Assembly: GCA_024277895.1 (NCBI GenBank)
Contig: JAJRUH010000108.1
Coordinates: 1 to 45,540 of the forward strand
Direction of reading: 5' to 3'
Length of the DNA: 45,540 nucleotides
Origin: Bacteroidota bacterium
Lineage (GTDB): Bacteria; Bacteroidota; Bacteroidia; Bacteroidales; JAADGE01
Shown: positions 33,914 to 44,994 of the stretch, in pieces
Layout of the letters: every line of letters begins with the position of its first letter
Position numbering within the stretch: the first letter of the stretch is position 1
Program-made: the position numbers and the translations under genes
The notes under the pieces: model-generated
Databases searched by the model: none
The model's input: the letters and a program-made list of their open reading frames with translations, nothing else
What the model was told of the DNA's origin: nothing

Positions 33914-36900
33914 TATATTTATTCCCGGTATTTCTTATAATTCTTACGAAATAAATTCCTGCAGGGTTGTTTTGTAAATTAATTTTTATAGGTTCCGAAA
34001 CAGGTTTTATTTCTTGTATTATTTTTCCGTTAATATCTGAAATACAAATCTTTAAAATAGATTCCGAATTATCGACTTCTAAAAAGAAAATGTCTTTTGA
34101 AGGATTGGGATAAATTTTTATTTTTTGCCCTTTAATCAAATTTACGGAAACTTCGTTTTCAATATTTACATTTATAGTATCTGAATTTTCGCAAGTATTA
34201 TTATCCTCTACTTTAACCCAAAATTCATAATTTCCGGCACCTAAATTAGAACCTTCCAAAAGTAAAGTTTGTTCGCTTGAACCGTCATTCCATAAATATG
34301 AAACAAATCCGGCTCCGGCATCAAGCAGCAAAGTATCATTTACGGTAATGGTTGTATCGTTTCCGAGATTAATTTCCGGCAAAGTGTTAATATTTACGGT
34401 TGCCGTTCCCGAAAAATCGGTTCCCGTGCAATTTGCATCCGAAAGAGCCGTAATTTGATATGTGCCTGCATCGGATACAACAAAAATATAGGGATTATCC
34501 GATGTTGTTTCGCTGAATGAGTTTGTTCCGTCGGTATATGAAATATCCCAAGGAGGCGTACCCGTTAAGTTTATCGAAATGTCGGAGGTTTCGCCTTCGC
34601 AAATTTCGGCATCTCCGGATATTGTTGCCGTAGGCAAATCATTGATATTCACGGTAAATAAGCTGTTCAATTCTAATGAACATCCGTTTGCCGGATTTGT
34701 TGCCGAAATATTAAATGTCGTTGTTTCCGTCAATGTTCCGGTCGGCAAATTGATTGTTCCGGCATTTCCGGTAACTGCCGTTCCGACAAGTGAATTATCA
34801 GCATTGTTTCGTAATTGATACTCAACAAAATTTTCTGTATTGTTGAGAACAATATTTGTGTTTCCGCTTTCGCAGAAATCAGCCTGTTCGAGGGAAGCAT
34901 TAAAAATTTTATTTTCTTCATATAAATAAGAAACCTCTTCGGGTAATAATTCTCTTCCGTAAACTCGTATTTCATCAACAGTTCCTCTGAAGTACATACT
35001 TGTCGGAACATTCGGAAACGAAGCATCAATTTCGTCGTAAGCAATTTTCCACCAACCTGTGTAATTTGCTCCTTGCGTAACAGTTGCATTTTCGGCTTTT
35101 AATTGTCCGTCAACATATAATTTCATTCCCGATGTTGATAAAGAAGCCGTAAACAGATGCCAATTGTCGTCGTTATAACTTTCTGATGTTGAAATTGTTT
35201 TAGCTGTTCCGTCAAGAAGTCCGAAATTTACTTTTCCGGCATTATCCATATAAATCATTCTGTCGCTCACAGAACTTGCTCCCCCTTGTGTATCTCCCAA
35301 GCCAAAAATAAAACCTCCTGAATCGGTATTTGTTTTTACCCATAAAGAAAATGTAAATGTATTCGGATTATCAAATGAGTTTGTTGTAGTTCCTGCATCC
35401 CAATTTCCGTTAAAATACATTGCTTTGTTCCAATTTCCGTGTCTGTCTTCAGGAAAAGTCCAAGACCCGAAATAATCGTTTCCGTTTCCGCTTAAATCTG
35501 TATTGTCATATACGTCGCAAGAAAACCAACTTACTAAATTTTCGGAATTCACTCGTGCAAGTTCTCCTGTGTCTGCCGTAGTCGGGTTTGCCGTTACTTG
35601 TTTTGTGTTTGAATTTATTGAACAGCTTATATTTGTAACTTTTGCGGTATATATTCCGGTTTCTTCGGCAATATAAGAAAGTGAAGTTTCTCCTTCAATC
35701 GGATTTCCGTTTTTCATCCATTGAACTTCATATCCTGTTCCGGTATTCAGATTTAGGGTAACATTATTCCCTTCACAAAAAGTTGTATCTCCGGCTGCAG
35801 TTATATCTGCATTGCTCGGCGGCGGATTTATGCGAATCGTAATAGTTTCTGAAAATACCGAACATCCGTTTTCTGTTACTTCTACTTTATATTCTCCGGC
35901 TTCCGTTGCATAATAATTTGAATTTGTTTCACCGTCAATTATAACATTATCTTTATACCACCGGATTTCAGGATAAGCCCAGTCGGTGTATAAGCTAACA
36001 CCTTGTCCCGTGCATAAATCGGTATTGCCCCAATAGCTGATTTCGGGTTCGGGACAAGCACCCGGAGTGTTTACTTTTATTCCGTAATTACCTGAAACAC
36101 CTTCCTCTCCGTCAACAACAAAATAGTATGTAATTCCGGCATACATATTAAAAGAAGTTTGTGCGATTGTATCTTCCGGATTCCATATTCCTGCCATATT
36201 GATACAAGCATTTTCATTACAAGTTGATAAAATCAAAACTGTCAGGTTTCCCGGAATCTTTTCCGTAAATTCAAGCTTTGCCAAACCGTTATGCGTTGCT
36301 GAAATACTGTGAATCACTTCTTTATCGGTATATGTTCCCCAAGAATAATTATCAATATTATCTTGTCCGTCGGTTTCGGTATTTCCGAAGTACCAAACAT
36401 TATCTTCCAACGCAACCGAAGCGGAACAATCCATTATACCCGGAGCAATGATATCAACTGTCGCAGATTCGGTATTTAACAGCTCATCAGTTTCAATTAC
36501 TTCGTTATCGGCATCGGCAACAAAGAGAATATATTTCGTTCCTTCGGTTGCCGAAGCAGGTATTGTAATGCTTTGTGCGGTATTATATTCTGTTTTCGCA
36601 CTTAAAGCAGGAATGTTTACGGTTTCAAGAAGAATATCCGTGCCGTCTGAAATATTATCATCAGAATAATAAATTTTTGTTTTACTTGCCGGTGCAGAAC
36701 TGTTTCCTATATTTTTAATCGTAAAAGAAACATAAGCTAAATCACTTGTTTGACGAATATTCGGAGCAACGGTTTGGTCGGTAATAATTAAATCGGGTTT
36801 TTCGTCAGGAATATTTACGGTTAAGGTATAACTTCCTTCTGAACCGTATTTTCCGTCAACGACTATCAAATAAGTTCCGGGTAAGGTGTTATCTGCAACG

Positions 36901-38279
36901 GCAATTGAATCTCCGTATGCCGTTAAACTGTCTTGATTACATTCTGATAAAATAAAAACATCTAAATTATTTCCGTTTAAGTTTGTTATTGAAGCTCTTA
37001 TTCTTCCGGGATATAGAGTTGTTATTTGATGCACGACTTCTTTTCCTGTTTCATTATAATTTATACCTCCGTATGTGTTTGCAATATTTGCCGAACTTAC
37101 GGTAGTTCCGGAATAAGGCACGTTTTCAGACAAAATAACCGGACTTGAACAATCTAATCCCGGATAAGTATTTTTCGGTTGCATTCCTACAATTGCCCCT
37201 TGGCTGTTTGTAAAATTATATCCGCCGGGTGTTAAATCATTTAAATAAAAATATCCGTTATATGAACCTCCCCAGCCCCAATTAAAATGGAAAAAATCAG
37301 TTCCCTGATAACCGTCAACATTAAACGCATGTCCTCCCGTACCTCTGCCTTGATAATACATCGGGCGACCGGAATCTATTTCCGTTCTCAGCATTCGAGC
37401 CCAATTTTCTTCAGTGTAAGAATATTTGCTTGTCAGAATTAAATTCGGGGAATATTTAAAATAAGTTTTCAGAGCAGATGCCGCAGCAAATGAATAAGCA
37501 CCCGAACCGGACGGTGAATAATTCATATTAACGGAAACTCCGCAATGATAAATTAATTTTGAGATTTCTGCATTTCCGCTTCCGTCGGGCATATTTGACC
37601 AATCATAAGTTGTATTTTTAAAATCAACTGTTTGTTCTCCGTAAACCGAATGTGTATAAGTATGAGAACTGTCTCCTGTTGCCGGGTAATTGTGAAATTT
37701 CATTGATTGAGCCATTGCCGTTGCAACACAACCTGCCCAAACATATCCGCAAGGACCTGAAGCATCCGCAGGGCATAGTGAATTATAACCGCAGCCCTGA
37801 TTCCAAGTTGTTGTAAGCAGCGGTGAAACGTCTTTTGTACTTATTTTTTTCGGATGAAAATCCGGATTTGAATAATATTGCCACAAATCCGTAATTTTTT
37901 TATCGGCTTTTATTTTTTGAGTAACGGCAAAATTAATTTGTTTTTTTAACGACAGCATCCAATCAATAAAAGCATCGGGCTTTTTGTTTGAAATATTATA
38001 ACGACTTTCGGTTGAATATGCCAAAACGGGGTAAATATTATCATTGCCGGAAATTATGATAAATCCGACAGAGTTTTTCAGGTTAAAGATATAGAATAAA
38101 TTTTCTCCGGATTTTGATTTTTCTGAAAGAACTAATTCTAATTCCGGTTGTTTTGTGCTTTTTATTTTTTCGGAAAGAAAATTTTGCGCAACTGTTTTTG
38201 CTTTTTTTATCTCAATTTTAACAGCAGATACATTAAAAAATATAAAAAATACGAAAGCAAGACTGATAATTTTTTTCAT
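33891..38279 (-). CDS. Secreted C10 (streptopain-like) cysteine peptidase with T9SS tail
   Basis: A 1462-residue multi-domain secreted protein. Signal peptide about 1-19. Spi-type propeptide about 25-145 (GFIIISGNDNIYPVLAYST). C10 catalytic domain about 150-375 with Cys184 (AGCVATAMAQ), His317 (GGHAFNVDGY) and NWGWGGSYNGYF. Two pre-peptidase-like repeats (about 377-490 and 600-730) flank a CARDB domain (PDLIITDQTV). Then come Ig-like repeats (about 735-900), a LamG/concanavalin domain (LVSWFSCDVYDN, FTFSLWVKTN) and further Ig-like modules. It ends with a T9SS sorting tail (IYPNPSKDIFFLEV to KYIKILKQD). It is likely exported and attached to the surface or released. The role is protein degradation or interaction with particles or hosts. 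Confidence 0.9.
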   Translation of the reverse strand: MKKIISLAFVFFIFFNVSAVKIEIKKAKTVAQNFLSEKIKSTKQPELELVLSEKSKSGENLFYIFNLKNSVGFIIISGNDNIYPVLAYSTESRYNISNKKPDAFIDWMLSLKKQINFAVTQKIKADKKITDLWQYYSNPDFHPKKISTKDVSPLLTTTWNQGCGYNSLCPADASGPCGYVWAGCVATAMAQSMKFHNYPATGDSSHTYTHSVYGEQTVDFKNTTYDWSNMPDGSGNAEISKLIYHCGVSVNMNYSPSGSGAYSFAAASALKTYFKYSPNLILTSKYSYTEENWARMLRTEIDSGRPMYYQGRGTGGHAFNVDGYQGTDFFHFNWGWGGSYNGYFYLNDLTPGGYNFTNSQGAIVGMQPKNTYPGLDCSSPVILSENVPYSGTTVSSANIANTYGGINYNETGKEVVHQITTLYPGRIRASITNLNGNNLDVFILSECNQDSLTAYGDSIAVADNTLPGTYLIVVDGKYGSEGSYTLTVNIPDEKPDLIITDQTVAPNIRQTSDLAYVSFTIKNIGNSSAPASKTKIYYSDDNISDGTDILLETVNIPALSAKTEYNTAQSITIPASATEGTKYILFVADADNEVIETDELLNTESATVDIIAPGIMDCSASVALEDNVWYFGNTETDGQDNIDNYSWGTYTDKEVIHSISATHNGLAKLEFTEKIPGNLTVLILSTCNENACINMAGIWNPEDTIAQTSFNMYAGITYYFVVDGEEGVSGNYGIKVNTPGACPEPEISYWGNTDLCTGQGVSLYTDWAYPEIRWYKDNVIIDGETNSNYYATEAGEYKVEVTENGCSVFSETITIRINPPPSNADITAAGDTTFCEGNNVTLNLNTGTGYEVQWMKNGNPIEGETSLSYIAEETGIYTAKVTNISCSINSNTKQVTANPTTADTGELARVNSENLVSWFSCDVYDNTDLSGNGNDYFGSWTFPEDRHGNWNKAMYFNGNWDAGTTTNSFDNPNTFTFSLWVKTNTDSGGFIFGLGDTQGGASSVSDRMIYMDNAGKVNFGLLDGTAKTISTSESYNDDNWHLFTASLSTSGMKLYVDGQLKAENATVTQGANYTGWWKIAYDEIDASFPNVPTSMYFRGTVDEIRVYGRELLPEEVSYLYEENKIFNASLEQADFCESGNTNIVLNNTENFVEYQLRNNADNSLVGTAVTGNAGTINLPTGTLTETTTFNISATNPANGCSLELNSLFTVNINDLPTATISGDAEICEGETSDISINLTGTPPWDISYTDGTNSFSETTSDNPYIFVVSDAGTYQITALSDANCTGTDFSGTATVNINTLPEINLGNDTTITVNDTLLLDAGAGFVSYLWNDGSSEQTLLLEGSNLGAGNYEFWVKVEDNNTCENSDTINVNIENEVSVNLIKGQKIKIYPNPSKDIFFLEVDNSESILKICISDINGKIIQEIKPVSEPIKINLQNNPAGIYFVRIIRNTGNKYIKILKQD

Positions 38280-38527
38280 TTTTATTGGTTTTTATTTTTC
38301 AGACAGATTAACCGTAAGGAAAGTTGCATCTGTTAAAAATGTTATGTAATAAGTATTTAGAAATTAGGTAGAAAAAGCTCTTTAAAATATAAATGTTTCC
38401 GAGTTCTGAAAATGCAACCTGTGAGTTGAAAAACAGGTCTTATCTTTTTAAGATTCCGGTATTTATTATTATTTTTACTTACTTTTTCTTATTTGAAAAA
38501 CTTTTAGAAACTTTTAATATATTTTCT

Positions 38528-41500
38528 ATGAAAAATTTTACTAAAAAATTTACAACTTTAATTACGTTAACTTTTCTTTTAACTTTATTCTCTCAAATTG
38601 GTTGGGGGCAAACTTGGACAGAAGATTTTACATCCGGAACTTATTCTGTTACTCTCGGAGGGGAAGGGAATAACGGTACTGCTGATTATTTTCAGATTAC
38701 GGACGGAACTAATATAAGCATAACTTATACGGGAAATACAGGGAATTTTTTCGCTGCACAAGATATTGACGACGGAGGTTGGTCCGGAAGTGCCAGTCCT
38801 TCTCAACTTACCTGGACAGGTATCAATATTAGCGGATATACCGGGCTAAGTTTTTCAGGACTTTTTGCGTCAAGTGCAACAGATAAAATTGATGATAATG
38901 ATTATGTTAAAGTTGAAGTAAATATTGATGGAGCAGGATGGGTTACAATATTAGAATTTGAAAATGACGGAAGCCAATACAATACATATTTTTTAGAAGA
39001 TACAGATTTTGACGGAACAGGCGACGGAACACAATTAACATCAACATTTACAAGTTTTTCTAAAAATATCTCAGGAACAGGAAATTCTCTTGATATAAGA
39101 ATAACTGTTGCTGTTAATGCCGGAGGTGAAGACATCGCTTTTGACACATTTCAATTATTCGGAACTTCTTCAAACGACAACGACTCTCAAGTATCAGCAT
39201 CATCAACTTTAACAGAACCCGCAACAATTTCGTCATTAGTTAATTCTTCAAACGGTGTTCAGGTTTTTGATTTTACATTTACCGATGCCGGTTCCGGAGA
39301 CGGTGTTGCAACAATTATCGACCAACTTCAAATTACGCAAGGCAGTGCAAACGGAGTTGCAGATTGGACAAATGCAATTGCCGGAGCAGTTCTTAACGGA
39401 CCAGATGTAACAAATCTTGCAGGAACCGTTAATGCAACGGATATTACATTTGCCGGAAATGATATGATTTCAATTGCAGACGGAGGTAATGAAACATATG
39501 TATTATCAATTTGGCTTAATACCGATTTATCCGGAATAACTGATAATGATATTCTCGAATTTGCAATGGATTATACAAATATTACCACAGATGCAAGCGG
39601 CTCGTCATTCGGGTCGGGAGCTCCCGAAAGCGGTGATAATAACATTGCAATAGATGTTGATGCAACCGAACTTCGTTTTGCTCAACAACCTACGGATGCA
39701 AATATTAACGATTGCATGTCTCCTGACGTTTCGGTTGAAGCAACAGATGCAAACGGAAACAGAGATTTGGATTTTACGGAAACAATAAGAATAACTTCTG
39801 CGGGCACATTAACTTCTTCACCTGTTGATGTTGCGGCAGTTAACGGTTTGGCAACATTCAGCGGAGCAAATTGCATAGAGCATTCGGCAACAGGAACAAA
39901 TTTAACTTTAAATGCCGAAAGAGCATCAACGGCAGATTGGGATGTTACAAGTAGTCAATTTGATATTACGGATATTAATGCTTGCGGACTTGAAGAATTT
40001 AACGGCGGAAGAACGGCTCCTGCAGGATGGACTTTTACAAATATATACGGGACATATACCACATCAGGCAATTACGGAAATTCTTCTCCTTCATTACAAA
40101 TGGATGCAACAGGAGATATTATTGAAACGGCAACCGTTACATCTCCTTCTCAGTTGACTTTTTGGATAAAAGGACAAGGAACCGATGCTTTATCTGCTTT
40201 GCTCGTTGAAGGATGGGACGGGAGTTGGAATACTATTGAAAATATCACAAATTTACCCACTACCGGAACAACTAAAATATATACTACAGGATTATCTTCA
40301 TATACAAAGTTCAGATTTTCATATACTAAAAGTGCCGGGAATTTGGCATTTGATGATGTTGACGTAACCTGCGGAAGTTGTGCCGAACCGACTAATGATG
40401 CAACGGCTCTGGATTTTCCTTCAAAAACTTCAACATCAATAAATTTATCTTGGACTAACGGAAACGGAGGGAACCGAATTGTAATATGCAGAGAAGGTGC
40501 GGCGGTTTCTTTTACCCCTTCGGATAATAATACATATACGGCAAATCCGGATTATTCGGCAGGAACAGAAGTAGGAACTGTAGGAGAAGGCAATAAAGTT
40601 ATTTATAACGGAAGTGCTTCAACAACCACTGTTACCGGATTAACACCGGGTACAACTTATTATTTTGAAATTTATGAATACGGTTGCAGCGGCGGTGCAG
40701 AAGATTATTTAACAAGCGGAACACCTGCCGAAGGCAATGAAACAACATTACCCGAAAATGTAAGTAATTTTTCTCTTACGTGTATTACAAATACAACGGC
40801 AACTTTAACTTGGACGATACCCGCAGGAGGATTTGACGGAATATTGGTTGTAGCCAGAGAGAGTACATTAGCACCGAGCGATCCTTCTTGTGACGGAGTT
40901 TGGCTGACTTCTCCGAGTACAGATTTTTCAACGGCAACAACTTATTGCAGTAATACTACAGACAGTCGATATGTTTATAACTCAACAGGTTCAACAGTAA
41001 CAATTACCGGCTTAACACCCGGTGCCGATTATGTATTTAAAGCATTTACATATAACGGAAGTGATTGGACAAGCGGAACACAAACAGCAACAATTGCCGA
41101 GGTAAAAAATGTTACGGGAGAAAATATTGCTCCCGCAAATCAGCAAATTTCAGTTATGTGGAATAATCCTGCAACATGTTATGATGAAATACTTGTTATA
41201 GCACATAAAGGCGGGTCAATAACAGCAGGAGCCGGACCTGCAGACGGAAATGACGGCTCCGGATATGTTGCCGATGCTTCGGAACCGTTTTCCGGAACTG
41301 ATTTAGGAACCAACGATTTTGTTGTTTATAAAGGTGCACAAACTGATTTTGATGCAACCGGCTTAGAAAACGGAACTCAATATTGTTTTAAAATATTTGT
41401 CAGAAAAGGAACAGAGTGGAGTTCCGGGGTTGAAATATGTCAAACTCCTGCAGATGTTACCGTTTTTAATCCGGGAGAACTTATAATCATAGGATTTGAT

Positions 41501-44500
41501 TCAAATGTCGGCGGAGGGAGAGACAGTATATTTTTAACTTCATTAGTAGATATAAAACCCGGAACGGAATTTTTATATGTAAACTCAAGATATGAAGCCG
41601 GTGCTCCGGCTAATGTCAGAACTGCCGAATGGCACGGCGGAGGTGATGACCCTGATGCCGACCCGGGGATTTTTAAAATATCATACAGCTCAACAGCTGC
41701 TTCAAGCATTTCGGCAGGCGCAGTTATTTCTTTCAGCACAACCGGTTATAAAGCGGATTATATAAAAGTTAACGGCACACTAAATGCCGATTTCTCAAGT
41801 TCAAATATTGTCGGTTCTGCGAATATTCATGCAACAGACGGTGATCAAATTTGGTTGCTTCAAGGCAATTTTACGGATCAAGGAACTTATTACACACTTG
41901 ACGGGAATGTGCTTTGGGGCTTAACAAATAATATTGATTGGGTACCCGTAGATCAGCCGGTTTCTGATGCTTCAGACGGAACAGGAAGAGAATCCCGATT
42001 AAATCCTGATTTGGAATGTTTCAATTTGTCAATGCCTACCGGTAAAGGGTATGCTTTATATTTAAACAGCTCTGACCACAATAATTCCAAACGTAATTTA
42101 CTCCTTGCAATAATGAACGGAGGAAATTGGAATGACGGTGTCGGTGATGCAACAATGAATTTTAATGCGGACTTTACTTCGCCTTACGAAGTTGATTCAA
42201 TCGGCAAACCTTTTACGGTAACAGTAAGCGGAAGCACTGACGGAACTTGGCTCGGAGGAGCTTCAGCTTATGTAAACGACTGGTTTTCTTGTATGAATTG
42301 GGAAGGTTTGACTGTTCCCGATTCAACAGTAGATGTAACTATTCCGAATACAACCGATAAACCGATTATTGACCACACATCAGGAAAAGCAGCGAAATAC
42401 AGTTATATTGCAGAATGTAATAATATTACAATTGATAATAATTTTTTAACTATAGAAGGTTCATCATTTGATACCTTATTTGTACACGGGAATTTAACAA
42501 TTCAAAATTCCGGAACTTTGGATATGAATTCCGGAAATTCAAATGACGGATTAATTTATATATCCGGGAATTGGGATAATCAGGCAACTTTTGATGCAGG
42601 AAAAGGAACAGTTGTTTTCAACGGAACAAATTCTCAAACTATAACAACATCTGCAACAAGCGAGACTTTTAATAATTTAAGAATTAATAATTCAAATTTG
42701 CTCGGTGTTGCGACAAATAACAATCTTATTATTAACGATACGCTTTCTCAAGAAAACAGTTTACTTAACTTGAACGGAAAAAATATTGAAATGAAAGGAG
42801 TTTATGAAAATACAAACGGCTATTTTGAAGGTGATGTAAACTCTGATTTTGCAATAAATGCCGATAACGGAAATATCGACAGCATATATTTCAAAAACGA
42901 TTTTAATCTTAATAATTTCTCAATTGACAGAACCGGAAAAAAAGCCGTTTTAATGACAGATTTGTATGTAAACGGAAATCTTACGGTTACTTCCGGAAAT
43001 GTTACGTTTACCTCCGGAAACAATTATGATATCACGGGAAGTTTGATTAATACACCGGAAACCCCTGATGCAATTATTATAAAATCGGATGCTGCCGGAA
43101 CAGCTTCTGTTATACAAAATACAGGTGCGGTGCCGGCAACCGTCGAAAGATATTTATCCGGAAATAATTGGCATTATATTTTTGCACCTTTAACTCAAAT
43201 TGACACATCTGTATTTACGGTTGCCCCTTGGGGAGATATAAATCCGAATGTATATTTTTATAATGAATCTGTTGCCGATTTTTGGGCAGGCACAACAATT
43301 TATAATCCCACAGGTTGGACTCATGCAAACGGAGTTTCTTCTTCCGGTTATATGCAAACCGACAGAGGATATATAAATTATTTTACGGCAGATAAAGTAT
43401 ATTCGCAATCAGGCGGAAATTTAACGGATGCAAATAAAAACTTTACATTATCATATACCGATAACGGAACAGGCACCGAGCCGAATACGGGAACCGATTG
43501 GGACAACTTTGAAGGTTGGAATTTACTGGGAAATCCGTATGTATCGGCAATAGATTGGGATAATGCTGGTTTAGACAAAACATACATTGATAACTTTATA
43601 TATTATTATGATGATATTCAAGAAAAATATTTATGTTACGGCGGAACTCCTCCTTGGGATAACAGCGGCATAACAATAAACGGCGGAACAAAATATATCC
43701 CGGCAGGGCAAGGATTTTTTGTAAAGGCATTATCAAGCGGAAACGGACAAACATTTTCTATTCCTAAAGCAGCTCGAATACATAATGCACAACCGTTTTA
43801 CAAATCGAATAAGCAAAATAATAACCTTTTAAGATTACAAATAAGAAAAGATAACTATACCGATGAAACCGTAATAAGAACATTTCCTGCGGAATACGGC
43901 ACTACCGACGGTCATGATGCAAACTATGATGCGTATAAAATGTTTACGTGGAATAATTTAAGACCTCAATTATATTCGCATACACCCGATAACAGTAACT
44001 TTTTTGCGGTAAATACCTTTCCGGAAATAACAACCGACAAAGAAATACCTCTCGGAATATATATCGGCGAAGCAGGTCAATATTCAATCGATATGACGGA
44101 AAACGCCTTTTCCGATATGCACATTTGGCTTGAAGACAAAACAAATAACGTAAATACGAATCTTTTAACTCAAGATTCATACACATTTAATCAATCGGCA
44201 GAAACAAATGATAACAGATTTTTCTTACATTTTCAAAAAAATACAAAACCGATTCTGAATTCAAATATTCCCGACCAAACAATTCCGGTTAACGAAATGT
44301 ATGAATATTATTTACCTGAAAATTTATTTACCGACAATGATTTTGAAGACAATCTTACGATTACCGCAAAATCCGAATCCGGTGAAAATTTACCCGATTG
44401 GCTGACTTTCAATTCCGAATTAAAACAATTTACGGGTTTGCCGACGGAAATACAGACATTAAATATTATCGTAACCGCAACCGATATTTTCGGAGCCTAT

Positions 44501-44794
44501 GTTTCGGATGTTTTCACCCTGACGGCAGAAAGTGCAAGTTCAGTTAACGATTTAAATAATGAAATATTAACTGTTTATCCTAATCCGGTCAATGATAAAT
44601 TAAATATTGAAGTTTCGAAAAATTCAGGAACAATATCAGTTTCGCTGTATGATATAACAGGAAAAATAATGGCAAAAAAAGAATTTAATTCATTAAAAGA
44701 AACATTAGATATGTCCGGTTATTCAAAAGGAATTTATATTGTTGAAATAAAATATCAAAATAAAATATTTAAACAACGAATAATAAAAGAATAA
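38528..44794 (+). CDS. Giant FN3-rich T9SS-secreted adhesin-like protein
   Basis: 2088 residues if the start is the ATG at 38528 (MKNFTKKFTTLITL), which gives a clean signal peptide ending GWGQ; the track start 45 codons upstream adds an unlikely prefix. The N-terminal region is beta-rich (VKVEVNIDGAGW). Near the middle are fibronectin type III-like repeats marked by TGLTPGTTYYFEIYEY and TGLTPGADYVFKAFTY, then a lamin-tail-like stretch (GELIIIGFDSNVGGG), a repetitive beta-helix-like stretch (NLTIQNSGTLDMNSGN), a cadherin-like/putative Ig module (NIPDQTIPVNEMYEYYLP) and the T9SS tail (LTVYPNPVNDKLNIEV to FKQRIIKE). No enzyme domain is recognised; adhesion or surface structure is likely. Confidence 0.85.
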   Translation: MKNFTKKFTTLITLTFLLTLFSQIGWGQTWTEDFTSGTYSVTLGGEGNNGTADYFQITDGTNISITYTGNTGNFFAAQDIDDGGWSGSASPSQLTWTGINISGYTGLSFSGLFASSATDKIDDNDYVKVEVNIDGAGWVTILEFENDGSQYNTYFLEDTDFDGTGDGTQLTSTFTSFSKNISGTGNSLDIRITVAVNAGGEDIAFDTFQLFGTSSNDNDSQVSASSTLTEPATISSLVNSSNGVQVFDFTFTDAGSGDGVATIIDQLQITQGSANGVADWTNAIAGAVLNGPDVTNLAGTVNATDITFAGNDMISIADGGNETYVLSIWLNTDLSGITDNDILEFAMDYTNITTDASGSSFGSGAPESGDNNIAIDVDATELRFAQQPTDANINDCMSPDVSVEATDANGNRDLDFTETIRITSAGTLTSSPVDVAAVNGLATFSGANCIEHSATGTNLTLNAERASTADWDVTSSQFDITDINACGLEEFNGGRTAPAGWTFTNIYGTYTTSGNYGNSSPSLQMDATGDIIETATVTSPSQLTFWIKGQGTDALSALLVEGWDGSWNTIENITNLPTTGTTKIYTTGLSSYTKFRFSYTKSAGNLAFDDVDVTCGSCAEPTNDATALDFPSKTSTSINLSWTNGNGGNRIVICREGAAVSFTPSDNNTYTANPDYSAGTEVGTVGEGNKVIYNGSASTTTVTGLTPGTTYYFEIYEYGCSGGAEDYLTSGTPAEGNETTLPENVSNFSLTCITNTTATLTWTIPAGGFDGILVVARESTLAPSDPSCDGVWLTSPSTDFSTATTYCSNTTDSRYVYNSTGSTVTITGLTPGADYVFKAFTYNGSDWTSGTQTATIAEVKNVTGENIAPANQQISVMWNNPATCYDEILVIAHKGGSITAGAGPADGNDGSGYVADASEPFSGTDLGTNDFVVYKGAQTDFDATGLENGTQYCFKIFVRKGTEWSSGVEICQTPADVTVFNPGELIIIGFDSNVGGGRDSIFLTSLVDIKPGTEFLYVNSRYEAGAPANVRTAEWHGGGDDPDADPGIFKISYSSTAASSISAGAVISFSTTGYKADYIKVNGTLNADFSSSNIVGSANIHATDGDQIWLLQGNFTDQGTYYTLDGNVLWGLTNNIDWVPVDQPVSDASDGTGRESRLNPDLECFNLSMPTGKGYALYLNSSDHNNSKRNLLLAIMNGGNWNDGVGDATMNFNADFTSPYEVDSIGKPFTVTVSGSTDGTWLGGASAYVNDWFSCMNWEGLTVPDSTVDVTIPNTTDKPIIDHTSGKAAKYSYIAECNNITIDNNFLTIEGSSFDTLFVHGNLTIQNSGTLDMNSGNSNDGLIYISGNWDNQATFDAGKGTVVFNGTNSQTITTSATSETFNNLRINNSNLLGVATNNNLIINDTLSQENSLLNLNGKNIEMKGVYENTNGYFEGDVNSDFAINADNGNIDSIYFKNDFNLNNFSIDRTGKKAVLMTDLYVNGNLTVTSGNVTFTSGNNYDITGSLINTPETPDAIIIKSDAAGTASVIQNTGAVPATVERYLSGNNWHYIFAPLTQIDTSVFTVAPWGDINPNVYFYNESVADFWAGTTIYNPTGWTHANGVSSSGYMQTDRGYINYFTADKVYSQSGGNLTDANKNFTLSYTDNGTGTEPNTGTDWDNFEGWNLLGNPYVSAIDWDNAGLDKTYIDNFIYYYDDIQEKYLCYGGTPPWDNSGITINGGTKYIPAGQGFFVKALSSGNGQTFSIPKAARIHNAQPFYKSNKQNNNLLRLQIRKDNYTDETVIRTFPAEYGTTDGHDANYDAYKMFTWNNLRPQLYSHTPDNSNFFAVNTFPEITTDKEIPLGIYIGEAGQYSIDMTENAFSDMHIWLEDKTNNVNTNLLTQDSYTFNQSAETNDNRFFLHFQKNTKPILNSNIPDQTIPVNEMYEYYLPENLFTDNDFEDNLTITAKSESGENLPDWLTFNSELKQFTGLPTEIQTLNIIVTATDIFGAYVSDVFTLTAESASSVNDLNNEILTVYPNPVNDKLNIEVSKNSGTISVSLYDITGKIMAKKEFNSLKETLDMSGYSKGIYIVEIKYQNKIFKQRIIKE

Positions 44795-44800
44795 AGATAA

Positions 44801-44872
44801 AAAGTCTCGGTATGAACAACTTAACTGAAATACAGAAATATTTTAGTCGGTAAGAAATCACACCGAGACTTT
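44801..44872 (+). terminator. Long-loop inverted repeat after the giant gene
   Basis: A perfect 11-bp stem AAAGTCTCGGT/ACCGAGACTTT separated by 50 nt starts 6 bp after the stop codon. The loop is too long for a standard terminator, although the 3' end is T-rich. It could be a terminator, a processed 3' element or a small RNA. Confidence 0.5.
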
Positions 44873-44927
44873 AATTCCGGACTTTATTCTATTTTGAAGC
44901 AGTTCGAACTTATCGAAATTCATTTTG

Positions 44928-44935
44928 TATCTTTG
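44928..44935 (+). promoter_or_regulatory. -7 element for the 73-aa gene
   Basis: TATCTTTG matches TAnnTTTG, 59 bp before the ATG at 44995. Confidence 0.55.
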
Positions 44936-44994
44936 ACGTATTGAACACAGTAATAAAGTTATTTGTATTTCATTTCACTATTAAAAAATAAAAT

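Noticed and set aside
38393-38527. N-terminal 45 residues of the giant ORF
   Set aside because: The internal ATG at 38528 opens a standard signal peptide; the prefix has a second hydrophobic stretch with no role.
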